From the NCBI RefSeq assembly GCF_004341885.1, contig NZ_SLVX01000007.1, forward strand, positions 1 through 64,000: a stretch of DNA of 64,000 nt. Reading direction: 5' to 3'. This stretch comes from Shinella granuli (GTDB lineage: Bacteria; Pseudomonadota; Alphaproteobacteria; Rhizobiales; Rhizobiaceae). The notes under the pieces were generated by a model that saw only the letters and a list, made by a program, of their open reading frames with translations, did not search any database and was not told where the DNA came from. Below, one piece after another: positions 1-7,165 of this stretch (positions within the stretch are counted from its first letter, which is position 1; every line of letters starts with the position of its first letter). The position numbers and the translations under genes are program-made.

Positions 1-179
1 TCCGCTGTCCGTACCCGGAATTCACTCCCGTGTTCGGCGCTGAACATCAAATTCACGCCGACCGCTGGCGTGTCGCCGGCGTTATAGATAATTTCTAAGA
101 AACGTTCCAGAGTGCCGGCCGGCAAATCGGGACAATTTTTTGCGTTGCGACCAAGGTCGTAAAGGGAAAGTGAAACATC
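1..179. promoter_or_regulatory. Upstream region of ccmA, probable divergent promoter region
   Basis: No coding sequence is supported here. The stretch around 84-120 is AT-richer than its surroundings and contains the short inverted repeat TTTCTAAGAAA (about 96-106). In many Rhizobiaceae an aconitase gene (acnA) reads away from ccmA, so this could be the shared control region, but acnA itself is outside the window and that link is inference. A short A/G-rich stretch (about 159-171) precedes the ccmA ATG at 180. Confidence 0.4.
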
Positions 180-824
180 ATGCGGCTCGTCGCCGAAGGA
201 TTGAGTGCCAAGCGCGGCGAGGATTTGATTTTCCACGATATTTCCTTCGAAATCGCCGGCGGCGAGGCGCTTGTCGTCAAGGGGCCGAACGGCTCCGGCA
301 AGTCGACGCTGCTGCGGGTGCTCGCGGGCCTTCTGCCGGCGGAATCGGGAACGGCGAAACTTCTTGCTGCAGCGCAACCGGTCGAGCGCGTCGGCGAGGC
401 CGCGCATTATCTCGGCCACCGCAATGCGATGAAGCGCGAGCTGACGGTGGAGGAGAACCTTACCTTCTGGAAGGCCTTCTTCGGCGATTTTGCCGGAGGC
501 GAGGGCGTCACCGTCGATGCGGCGGTGGAGGCCGTCGGCCTCGGCGGCATCGCCCACCTGCCGTTCGGCTATCTCTCGGCCGGCCAGCAGCGCCGCATGG
601 CGATGGCCAAGCTGCTCGTCGCCTGGCGGCCGGTCTGGATCCTCGACGAGCCGACGGCGGCGCTGGACGTCGCAGCCGAGGAGATGTTTTCCGGCCTCGT
701 CATGGCGCATCTGGCCCGCGGCGGCCTCGCCATCGCCGCGACGCACCAGCCGCTCGGGCTTGAGGGTGCGCGGGAGCTGCGGCTGGCGGGGTTCGTGTCG
801 GTCGACGCGGGAGGCTGGGCATGA
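180..824 (+). CDS. ccmA: Cytochrome c biogenesis ABC exporter ATPase CcmA
   Basis: ATPase subunit of the CcmABCD complex, which powers release of haem-loaded CcmE during cytochrome c maturation at the inner membrane. The 214-residue protein has the usual length for the family. The Walker A motif GPNGSGKST is at residues 35-43, an ABC signature variant (LSAGQQRR) lies near the middle, and the Walker B with D-loop reads LDEPTAALD. It is the first gene of ccmABCDG. Its stop overlaps the ccmB start as ATGA, so the two are translationally coupled. An overlapping frame starting at 140 is a shadow. Confidence 0.95.
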   Translation: MRLVAEGLSAKRGEDLIFHDISFEIAGGEALVVKGPNGSGKSTLLRVLAGLLPAESGTAKLLAAAQPVERVGEAAHYLGHRNAMKRELTVEENLTFWKAFFGDFAGGEGVTVDAAVEAVGLGGIAHLPFGYLSAGQQRRMAMAKLLVAWRPVWILDEPTAALDVAAEEMFSGLVMAHLARGGLAIAATHQPLGLEGARELRLAGFVSVDAGGWA

Positions 825-1480
825 TTCCCCTCCTCTTGCGCGACATCAAACTCTCCGTGCGTGCCGGCGGCGGCGCGCTGATCGGTGTCCTCTTCTTCAT
901 GACGGTCGTCGCGGTCATTCCCTTCGGTGTCGGGCCGGACCTCAACCTGCTCTCGCGCATCGGCCCGGCGATCCTGTGGATCGGCGCGCTGCTCGCCGCG
1001 TTGCTCGGGCTCGACCGGCTGTTCCAGGCCGAGCGTGAGGACGGATCGCTCGATCTTCTCCTGATGCAGGAGACGCCGCTGGTGCTGACGGTGTTCGTCA
1101 AGTGCCTGGCGCACTGGATCGCGACCGGCCTGCCGCTCGTTATGGCCTCGCCGCTGCTCGGGCTCTTCATGAACATGGACGAGATTGCGATCGGGGCGAC
1201 GACGCTGACGCTGCTTGCCGGCACGCCGGCGCTCACCTTCATCGGGGCGGCTGGGGCGGGCATTGCCGTGGCGCTGCCGCGCGGCGGCCTGCTCGTGTCG
1301 ATCCTCGTTCTGCCGCTCGCCATTCCTGTGCTGATCTTCGGCGTCAGCGCGGTCCATGCGGCGATTGAGGACCCGGCGCCCTTCCTGCCGCCCTTCCTCG
1401 TCCTCGTCGCGCTCAACCTGTTCTTCGCCGTCATCGGCCCGGTGGCGGCGGCGGCGGCGCTTCGGCTTTCGAGCGACTGA
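821..1480 (+). CDS. ccmB: Heme exporter membrane protein CcmB
   Basis: Integral membrane partner of CcmA. The 219-residue protein is strongly hydrophobic, with about six membrane segments (for example around residues 20-40, 45-65, 100-120 and 195-215), the standard CcmB topology and length. The ATG at 821 overlaps the ccmA stop by four bases. A 73-base gap separates it from ccmC. Assignment rests on hydrophobicity, length and position in a complete ccm operon. Confidence 0.93.
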   Translation: MIPLLLRDIKLSVRAGGGALIGVLFFMTVVAVIPFGVGPDLNLLSRIGPAILWIGALLAALLGLDRLFQAEREDGSLDLLLMQETPLVLTVFVKCLAHWIATGLPLVMASPLLGLFMNMDEIAIGATTLTLLAGTPALTFIGAAGAGIAVALPRGGLLVSILVLPLAIPVLIFGVSAVHAAIEDPAPFLPPFLVLVALNLFFAVIGPVAAAAALRLSSD

Positions 1481-1553
1481 CGCGACGAATTGACGGGAAT
1501 GTGATTGCGGCAGATCAATTGAAGCGGGGGGGCTTCCGCGTTAAAGAACCATC

Positions 1554-2324
1554 ATGAGCGAACCAAGCCTTGCCATCCGCAAATTCAGCGACCTCGCCAA
1601 CCCGACCCGGTTCCTGGCGCTGGTCGCGATCGTCTGGCCCTATCTTGCCGGGCTGACGCTCTGTCTTTTCGCCGCGGGGCTCTATCTCTCCTTCACCACA
1701 ACAGGCGACTACCAGCAGGGCGAGACGGTGCGCATCATGTATGTGCATGTGCCGGCGGCCTGGCTTTCCATGATGTGCTATACGGTCATGGCGCTTTCGG
1801 CGCTCGGCACGCTCGTCTGGCGCCATCCGCTCGCCGATGTGTCCGCCAAGGCGGCCGCGCCGATCGGCGCCTGCTTCACGCTGGTCGCGCTCATCACCGG
1901 CTCGCTCTGGGGCAAGCCCATGTGGGGCACCTGGTGGGTGTGGGATGCGCGGCTCACCTCCGTCTTCGTGCTGTTCCTGATGTATCTCGGCCTGATCGCG
2001 CTCAACCGGGCCATGGACGACCCGACGCGGGCGGCCAAGGTCAGCGCCGTGCTGATCCTCGTCGGCTTCGTCAACATCCCGATCATCAAGTTCTCCGTCG
2101 AATGGTGGAACACGCTGCACCAGCCGGCCAGCGTCGTGCGGCTCGACGGGCCGACCATCGACCCGGAATTCCTCTGGCCGCTCCTCGTGATGGCGGTCGC
2201 CTTCACGTTCCTGTTCTTCACGCTGCACGTCCTTGCCATGCGCAACGAGATCCTGCGCCGGCGCATCGCCGTGCTGCGTCGGCATGCCGCCCGCTCCGCC
2301 GGCCGTCCGGGAGATGCGGCATGA
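1554..2324 (+). CDS. ccmC: Heme handling protein CcmC
   Basis: CcmC presents haem to the chaperone CcmE in the periplasm. The diagnostic tryptophan-rich WWD motif is visible as WGTWWVWDAR, about residues 125-134, and conserved histidines lie in flanking periplasmic loops. The 256-residue protein has about six membrane segments. The start is ATG 1554, after a short AT-containing spacer behind ccmB. The stop overlaps the ccmD start (ATGA). Confidence 0.95.
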   Translation: MSEPSLAIRKFSDLANPTRFLALVAIVWPYLAGLTLCLFAAGLYLSFTTTGDYQQGETVRIMYVHVPAAWLSMMCYTVMALSALGTLVWRHPLADVSAKAAAPIGACFTLVALITGSLWGKPMWGTWWVWDARLTSVFVLFLMYLGLIALNRAMDDPTRAAKVSAVLILVGFVNIPIIKFSVEWWNTLHQPASVVRLDGPTIDPEFLWPLLVMAVAFTFLFFTLHVLAMRNEILRRRIAVLRRHAARSAGRPGDAA

Positions 2325-2488
2325 GCCATGCCTTCTATGTGACGGCCTCCTATGTCGCCGCCTTCGCCGTCGTGGCGGTCCTCGTCCTGTGGGTCTGGCT
2401 GGACCATCGCGCGCGCCACCGCGAGCTGGCGCAGCTCGAAGCGGCGGGAATCCGCCGCCGTTCGGCGCGCAGCGGGGAAAAGCCATGA
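2321..2488 (+). CDS. ccmD: Heme exporter small subunit CcmD
   Basis: A 55-residue single-pass membrane protein. The hydrophobic segment spans about residues 8-27, followed by an arginine-rich cytoplasmic tail. CcmD holds the CcmABC complex together and helps release holo-CcmE. It overlaps the upstream ccmC stop and the downstream ccmG start, both as ATGA, as expected for this tightly coupled operon. It is easily missed because of its length; identity comes from topology and exact position between ccmC and ccmG. Confidence 0.88.
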   Translation: MSHAFYVTASYVAAFAVVAVLVLWVWLDHRARHRELAQLEAAGIRRRSARSGEKP

Positions 2489-3102
2489 GCAGCACCGACG
2501 GCAATGCGGAGAGCGGCGGCAAGCGCACGCGCCTCGTCCTTGCGGCGCTTCCCCTGGCGATCTTCGCGGGCATGGCGGCGATCTTCTTCACCATGCTGAC
2601 CGATCCCAACCGCAACACGTCCGAAATCCCCTCCGCGCTGATCGGCACCAAGGCGCCCTACCGCGACCTGGAGCCGCTGGTCGGGGCGATGAAGGACGGC
2701 GCGCAGGTGCCGGCGCTGACGGCCGAGAGCGGCAAGGGCAAGCTGACGCTCGTCAATTTCTGGGCGTCCTGGTGCGTGCCCTGCCGACAGGAGCATCCGG
2801 TCATCCTGGCGCTGTCCAAGGACCCGCGCCTCAACGTCGTCGGCGTCAACTACAAGGACGGCAGCGAGAACGCGCTGCGCTTCCTCGGCGAGCTCGGCAA
2901 TCCCTTCTCCGCCATCGGCCTCGACCCCGTCGGCAAGATGGCGATCGACTGGGGCGTCTACGGCATCCCGGAATCCTACCTTGTCGGGCCGGACGGGACG
3001 ATCCTCTACAAGAAGGTCGGCCCCTTCGACGACAGGAGCCTCAAGGACGGGCTCTATCCCGCCATCGAAAAGGCGCTCGGCACGCCGGCGCAGGCCGGCT
3101 GA
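2485..3102 (+). CDS. ccmG: Thiol:disulfide interchange protein CcmG (CycY/DsbE)
   Basis: Membrane-anchored periplasmic thioredoxin that reduces apocytochrome c cysteines so that haem can be attached. An N-terminal anchor spans about residues 16-38, followed by a thioredoxin fold with the active site WASWCVPC (C97 and C100) and a conserved cis-proline region (GVYGIPES). The start is ATG 2485, overlapping the ccmD stop; longer frames upstream run through ccmC/ccmD and are not real. The 205-residue length is typical. It is the last gene of the operon. Confidence 0.94.
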   Translation: MSSTDGNAESGGKRTRLVLAALPLAIFAGMAAIFFTMLTDPNRNTSEIPSALIGTKAPYRDLEPLVGAMKDGAQVPALTAESGKGKLTLVNFWASWCVPCRQEHPVILALSKDPRLNVVGVNYKDGSENALRFLGELGNPFSAIGLDPVGKMAIDWGVYGIPESYLVGPDGTILYKKVGPFDDRSLKDGLYPAIEKALGTPAQAG

Positions 3103-3145
3103 GGCAGGCCGCCGACCGGGCCATGGAGCCCGGCCGGAATGGCCA

Positions 3146-5206
3146 TCAGGCGGCGAGGCCCTTCTTTTCCAGCATGGCCTCCGGGCTCGGCAGCTTGCCG
3201 CGGAAGGCCTTGTAGGCGTCTTCCGGATCGACCGAGCCGCCGACGGCGTAGATATAGGTCTTCAGCCGCGCGGCCATGGCCGGGTCGAAGGCATCACCTG
3301 TCTCGGTGAAGGCGGCGAAGGCGTCGGCGTCGAGCACCTCCGACCACATGTAGGAATAGTAGCCCGCCGAATAGCCGTCGCCGGAGAAGACGTGCTGGAA
3401 ATGCGGCGTGGCGTGGCGCATGACGATGGATGCCGGCAGGCCGATCGTTTCCAGCACCTCCTGCTGCACCGCCATCGGGTCCTCGACGGCGCCGCGCGTG
3501 TGGAAGGCCATGTCGACCAGGGCGGAGGATGTGAACTCCACCGTCGCGAAACCGGAATTGAAGGTGTGGGCGGCGAGCACCTTGTCGAGCAGCGCCGCGG
3601 GCATCGCCTCGCCGGTCTGGTAGTGCACCGCATAGCGCGTCAGGATCTCCGGCACGGTAAGCCAGTGCTCGTAGAGCTGCGAGGGCAGTTCGACGAAATC
3701 GCGCGCGACGCCGGTGCCCGAGACCGAGGGGTAGGTGACGTCGGAGAGCATGCCGTGCAGGGCATGGCCGAATTCATGGAAGAGCGTGCGCGCATCGTCG
3801 AGCGAAAGCAGCGCCGGCTTGCCTTCGGCAGGCTTGGCGAAGTTGCAGACATTGTAGATGATCGGCAGTTCGCCGACCGTGCCGTTCTTGAGCGGCAGGC
3901 GGTGCTGGCTCTGGTAGGAGCTCATCCACGCGCCCGAACGCTTGGAGGCGCGGGCGAAGTAGTCGCCGAGGAACATGGCGACAAGCCGGTCGTCGCGGTC
4001 GCGGACCTCGAAGACGCGGACATCGGGGTGATAGACCGGCACGCCGGTCTTCTCGACGGCGCGGATGCCGAACAGCCGCCCGGCGACGTCGAAGCAGGCG
4101 TCGATGATCTTTTCCAGTTGCAGATAGGGCTTCAGCTCCGCCTCGGAGAAGCTGAACTTCTTCGCGCGCAGTTTTTCGGCATGATAGCGCCAGTCCCAGG
4201 GCATGACCGCATGGTTGTGGCCTTCCTCAGCGGCGAGGGCGGCGAGTTCCGCCTCTTCCTCGCGCGCCCGCGCCACGGCCTTTTCCCAGACCTGCATCAA
4301 GAGGCCGTTCACCGCCTCCGGCGTCTTGGCCATGGTGTTGTCGAGTTTCAGCGCGGCGAAATTCGTATAGCCGAGCAGGCCGGCCTTTTCGGCGCGCAGC
4401 GCCAGCGTCTCCCTGACGATGCCGCGATTGTCCGTCTCACCATCGTTCTCGCCCCGCGCCACCCAGGCGCGAAAGGCCTGTTCGCGCAGGTCCCGGCGGG
4501 CGGAGAAGGTGAGGAAGGGCTCAATGATCGAGCGCGACAGCGTGACGGCGAAGCGGCCGTCCTCGCCGCGTTCGCGGGCCGCGGCGGCCATGGCGTCCTT
4601 CAGGAAGTCCGGCAGGCCGTCGAGCGCATCGCCCTCGTCGAGCAGGAGCGCCCAGTTCTTCTCGTCGGCCAGCACGTTCTGGCCGAATTTCGCGCCGAGC
4701 CCGGCCAGCGTCTCGTTGATCGCGGCGAGCCGGTCCTGTTCCGGCTTTGCCAGCCTGGCGCCGGACTTGACGAAGCCCTTCCAGTGCCGCTCCAGCACGC
4801 GGGTCTGTTCCAGCGAGAGGTTCAGCGTCTCGCGGGCCTCCCAGAGCGCGTCGATACGGGCGAAGAGCGCGGCATTGGTGCCGATCTTCGAATAGTGCCG
4901 CGACATCTTTGGCGCGATGTCGCGTTCCAGGGCCTGGATCGTGTCGTTGGTGTTGGCGCCGGCCCGGCTCCAGAAGAGCGCGGAGACTCGGGAGAGTTCG
5001 TCGCCGGCAATTTCGAGCGCGGCGATCGTGTTGTCGAAGGTCGCGGGCTCCGGATTGCCGGCGATGGCGTCGATCTCCGCCTCGTGCGCGGCGAGCGCGG
5101 CGGCAAACCCGTCCGCGAAGGCGTCGTCCTTCACGAGATCGAAACGCGGCAGGCCGTTGAGGCCGGTCCACTCGACGAGGGCGGGATCGATGCGCGTTTC
5201 GGTCAT
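3146..5206 (-). CDS. dcp: M3 family zinc oligopeptidase (peptidyl-dipeptidase Dcp-like)
   Basis: Cytoplasmic zinc metallopeptidase that degrades short peptides. The 686-residue length fits the M3A family. The zinc site HEFGH is at residues 477-481 within TLFHEFGHALHG, with the downstream RDFVELPSQ block and the C-terminal GYYSYMWSEVL block containing the conserved tyrosines. The RDFVE form and the C-terminal region look more like peptidyl-dipeptidase Dcp than oligopeptidase A (PrlC), but activity cannot be settled from sequence. It converges with the ccm operon and diverges from the TerC gene. A long plus-strand frame lies antisense to it and is a shadow. Confidence 0.9.
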   Translation of the reverse strand: MTETRIDPALVEWTGLNGLPRFDLVKDDAFADGFAAALAAHEAEIDAIAGNPEPATFDNTIAALEIAGDELSRVSALFWSRAGANTNDTIQALERDIAPKMSRHYSKIGTNAALFARIDALWEARETLNLSLEQTRVLERHWKGFVKSGARLAKPEQDRLAAINETLAGLGAKFGQNVLADEKNWALLLDEGDALDGLPDFLKDAMAAAARERGEDGRFAVTLSRSIIEPFLTFSARRDLREQAFRAWVARGENDGETDNRGIVRETLALRAEKAGLLGYTNFAALKLDNTMAKTPEAVNGLLMQVWEKAVARAREEEAELAALAAEEGHNHAVMPWDWRYHAEKLRAKKFSFSEAELKPYLQLEKIIDACFDVAGRLFGIRAVEKTGVPVYHPDVRVFEVRDRDDRLVAMFLGDYFARASKRSGAWMSSYQSQHRLPLKNGTVGELPIIYNVCNFAKPAEGKPALLSLDDARTLFHEFGHALHGMLSDVTYPSVSGTGVARDFVELPSQLYEHWLTVPEILTRYAVHYQTGEAMPAALLDKVLAAHTFNSGFATVEFTSSALVDMAFHTRGAVEDPMAVQQEVLETIGLPASIVMRHATPHFQHVFSGDGYSAGYYSYMWSEVLDADAFAAFTETGDAFDPAMAARLKTYIYAVGGSVDPEDAYKAFRGKLPSPEAMLEKKGLAA

Positions 5207-5295
5207 GGGAGTCTGGTCCTTTCTGGCAAATCAGCGTGCGGCGAATATAGGAATGGAGGAGGGCTTTGGTACAGGGCGGCCGCGCAAAATAGACG

Positions 5296-5320
5296 GGAAC
5301 CGCTGGGCGATCACGGCGTT
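5296..5320 (+). promoter_or_regulatory. Candidate EcfG (RpoE2-type) promoter upstream of the TerC gene
   Basis: GGAAC at 5296-5300 is followed after exactly 16 bases by CGTT at 5317-5320. This matches the alphaproteobacterial general-stress sigma consensus (GGAAC-N16/17-CGTT). Transcription from it would give a leader of roughly 260 nt before the ATG at 5590. The match is seen directly; use by an EcfG sigma factor is inferred. Confidence 0.55.
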
Positions 5321-5418
5321 AGGGCACGAGCGGCGGCCCGCCTCTTGACGCGGAGGGCAACTTCGGTGAAAAGATGGCCATCCGCGGCCTTTGACATCGG
5401 GTTGCCGCGGTGAACCTT

Positions 5419-5491
5419 GGTGCCGGGCCCCTCTGGCGAGAGTTTTTACGGCGCTCTCGTGATGTCGGTACCGCCAGCAATTAGCCGGCGG
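5419..5491 (+). promoter_or_regulatory. Structured 5' leader of the TerC-family gene (riboswitch-like)
   Basis: Two nested stems are visible: an outer one, GGTGCCG (5419-5425) with CGGTACC (5466-5472), and an inner one, GCGAGAG (5436-5442) with CTCTCGT (5454-5460). A third stem, CCGCC (5471-5475) with GGCGG (5486-5490), shares bases 5471-5472 with the outer stem, so the two are mutually exclusive. An intrinsic terminator follows at 5529-5555. This layout of aptamer-like fold, switching stem and terminator is what an attenuator or riboswitch looks like. TerC/YkoY genes in other bacteria are often under Mn2+ riboswitches, but I could not match the yybP-ykoY consensus. I recall a separately described terC RNA motif in proteobacteria; whether this is one needs a covariance search. 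Confidence 0.5.
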
Positions 5492-5528
5492 ATTCATACG
5501 CACATGAACATCCTGACCATGCCTGACC

Positions 5529-5555
5529 CGCATGCCCTTCGCGGTATGCGTTTTT
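5529..5555 (+). terminator. Intrinsic terminator inside the TerC leader
   Basis: CGCATGCC (5529-5536), a six-base loop, then GGTATGCG (5543-5550) and TTTTT. The stem is eight pairs with one G-T wobble. It lies only 35 bases upstream of the TerC ATG and downstream of the structured leader, so it would end transcription before the gene unless read through. Confidence 0.6.
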
Positions 5556-5589
5556 CGCTTTCCCGTACCTCCAGCATGGAGGCGCTGTC

Positions 5590-6708
5590 ATGATCGGCAA
5601 CGGCGAAGGCAAATCCACCCTTTCCTACCTGAAGTGGGCGTTCATCTTCACCGCCATCGGCCTGGTGCTCGGCGCCTGGCTCGGCTGGCAGACGACCGGA
5701 ACGCTTTCCGGCATGGCGACCGTCTTCTTCATCTGCGCCGTGCTTGCGGTGCTGGAGATCTCGCTCTCCTTCGACAACGCCATCGTCAATGCGAACAAGC
5801 TGAAGGACATGACGCCGGTGTGGCAGCACCGCTTCCTGACCTGGGGCATCATCATCGCCGTCTTCGGCATGCGCATCGTCTTCCCGCTGCTGATCGTGGT
5901 GATCGCGGCCCGCATCGGCCCGTTCGAGGCGATCCTGCTGGCGGCCCGCGAGCCGGCGGAATATGCCCGCATCATGAACGACGCGCATCTGCCGATCGCT
6001 GCCTTTGGCGGCACCTTCCTGATGATGGTCGGCCTTACCTACTTCTTCAACCATGAGAAGGACGTGCACTGGATCGGCTTCATCGAGAAGCACATGGCCC
6101 GCTCGGCCACCGTCAAGGGCATCGAGATCGCCTTCGTGCTGCTGCTGATCCTGGTCTTCTCGAACCTGCTTGAGGGCGAGGACGCCAACACCTTCGTCTT
6201 CTCCGCCATCTACGGCCTCCTGACCTTCCTTGCGGTGGAAGTCGTCGGCGGCCTGCTCGATGCCTCGCAGAAGGCGATGTCGGAAGCGGCCAAGGGCGGC
6301 CTCGGCGCCTTCATCTACCTGGAAGTGCTCGATGCCAGCTTCTCCTTCGACGGCGTCATCGGCGCCTTCGCGCTGACGCAGAACCTCTTCATCATCGCGA
6401 TCGGCCTCGGCATCGGCGCCATGTATGTGCGCTCGATGACGATCATGCTCGTCGACAAGGGCACGCTGGCCGAATACCGCTACCTGGAGCACGGCGCGTT
6501 CTACGCGATCCTCATCCTCTCGGTGGTCATGTATTGCCAGACGCTGGTGCACATTCCGGAAGTCATCACCGGCCTTGGCGGCGCGACGCTGATCGGCATC
6601 TCGCTCTGGTCGTCGATCCGCTACAACAAGCGGGAACGCGCGCGGGAAATCCATGGCGACCTGCACGGCTCCGACCGCGTGGCGGCCCATCTCGGCGAAC
6701 GCGCCTGA
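5590..6708 (+). CDS. TerC/DUF475 family integral membrane protein
   Basis: A 372-residue polytopic membrane protein of the TerC/DUF475 group. Acidic residues embedded in membrane segments are visible in the repeated motifs LEISLSFDNAIVNA (near residue 55) and LDASFSFDGVIGAFA (near residue 250), the family signature thought to bind or transport metal ions. Members are linked to tellurite resistance or manganese/calcium export; the substrate here is unknown. Position, leader structure and a candidate EcfG promoter point to regulated, stress- or metal-responsive expression. A strong terminator follows at 6719-6750. An earlier overlapping frame (5532) is a shadow. Confidence 0.88.
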   Translation: MIGNGEGKSTLSYLKWAFIFTAIGLVLGAWLGWQTTGTLSGMATVFFICAVLAVLEISLSFDNAIVNANKLKDMTPVWQHRFLTWGIIIAVFGMRIVFPLLIVVIAARIGPFEAILLAAREPAEYARIMNDAHLPIAAFGGTFLMMVGLTYFFNHEKDVHWIGFIEKHMARSATVKGIEIAFVLLLILVFSNLLEGEDANTFVFSAIYGLLTFLAVEVVGGLLDASQKAMSEAAKGGLGAFIYLEVLDASFSFDGVIGAFALTQNLFIIAIGLGIGAMYVRSMTIMLVDKGTLAEYRYLEHGAFYAILILSVVMYCQTLVHIPEVITGLGGATLIGISLWSSIRYNKRERAREIHGDLHGSDRVAAHLGERA

Positions 6709-6718
6709 GGCACCATGG

Positions 6719-6750
6719 GCCGGCCGTTCCGACGGCCGGCTTCCTTCTTC
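6719..6750 (+). terminator. Terminator of the TerC gene
   Basis: GCCGGCCGT (6719-6727), loop TCCG, ACGGCCGGC (6732-6740), then a pyrimidine tract TTCCTTCTTCTTC. A nine-pair perfect stem starting ten bases after the stop codon. Confidence 0.8.
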
Positions 6751-6780
6751 TTCAGAAGAAGACGAAGCCCTGAATATAGA

Positions 6781-6812
6781 AGGCCCGCCGGTCTTGCGAC
6801 CAGCGGGCCTTT
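6781..6812. terminator. Bidirectional hairpin between the TerC gene and the small minus-strand gene
   Basis: AGGCCCGC (6781-6788) pairs with GCGGGCCT (6803-6810), with an inner GGTC/GACC pairing. It sits 3' of the gene at 6838-7002 and of the TerC gene, so it could serve both. Confidence 0.65.
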
Positions 6813-6837
6813 CGTTCAAGGAATTCTCTCTACGGCG

Positions 6838-7002
6838 TCAGATGCGCGGGAAGTCGGCGGGATTGATGCCGAGCGTTCTCAGGTCGCGTTCCTTCGGGCG
6901 GCGGTGCCCTTCGACAGCCGCGGCGGCTGCATTGGCAGCGCTCAGTACGGCGAAGGCCCGGCCGAAGAAGCCCTGGGCGAAGGAGTTGCGGAGGGTGGTC
7001 AT
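6838..7002 (-). CDS. Small DUF1127-like protein
   Basis: A 54-residue protein. The N-terminal half is alanine-rich and hydrophobic; the C-terminal half contains RPKERDLRTLGINPADFPRI, which resembles the conserved tail of small DUF1127-type proteins common in Rhizobiales (basic stretch, then L-x-x-LGI-x-x). The ATG at 7002 is preferred over the in-frame start at 7059 because it gives the compact length expected for these proteins. Function is unknown; some DUF1127 proteins bind RNA, but nothing here proves that. Confidence 0.65.
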   Translation of the reverse strand: MTTLRNSFAQGFFGRAFAVLSAANAAAAAVEGHRRPKERDLRTLGINPADFPRI

Positions 7003-7096
7003 TGGATTGCTCGCTTTCTGTTTTAGCTTACGAGCAGAAGATGATGTCTCGGGCCTCAAAGGACAAGTAACGGAATCTCAGCCCAGCCATGCAACG

Positions 7097-7132
7097 GACG
7101 CAGGCCGGAAACGGGTGTTTCCGGCCTGCGTC
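7097..7132. terminator. Terminator downstream of tctA
   Basis: A perfect 16-pair stem: 7097-7112 with 7117-7132 (core GCAGGCCGGAAAC with its complement), loop GGGT. It lies 34 bases past the tctA stop on the minus strand. Confidence 0.75.
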
Positions 7133-7165
7133 TTGTTCGGCCTTGGGAGGGACCGTCGGTAAGGT

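Noticed and set aside
2981-5413. An 810-codon open frame on the plus strand
   Set aside because: It runs antisense to the M3 peptidase gene, whose zinc motif and family blocks are certain. The frame reflects GC-rich codon bias, has no family motif and starts inside ccmG.
5320-5590. yybP-ykoY manganese riboswitch in the TerC leader
   Set aside because: I looked for the conserved GGGGAGUA-type entry and the paired loops and did not find them; the leader is therefore described only as structured.
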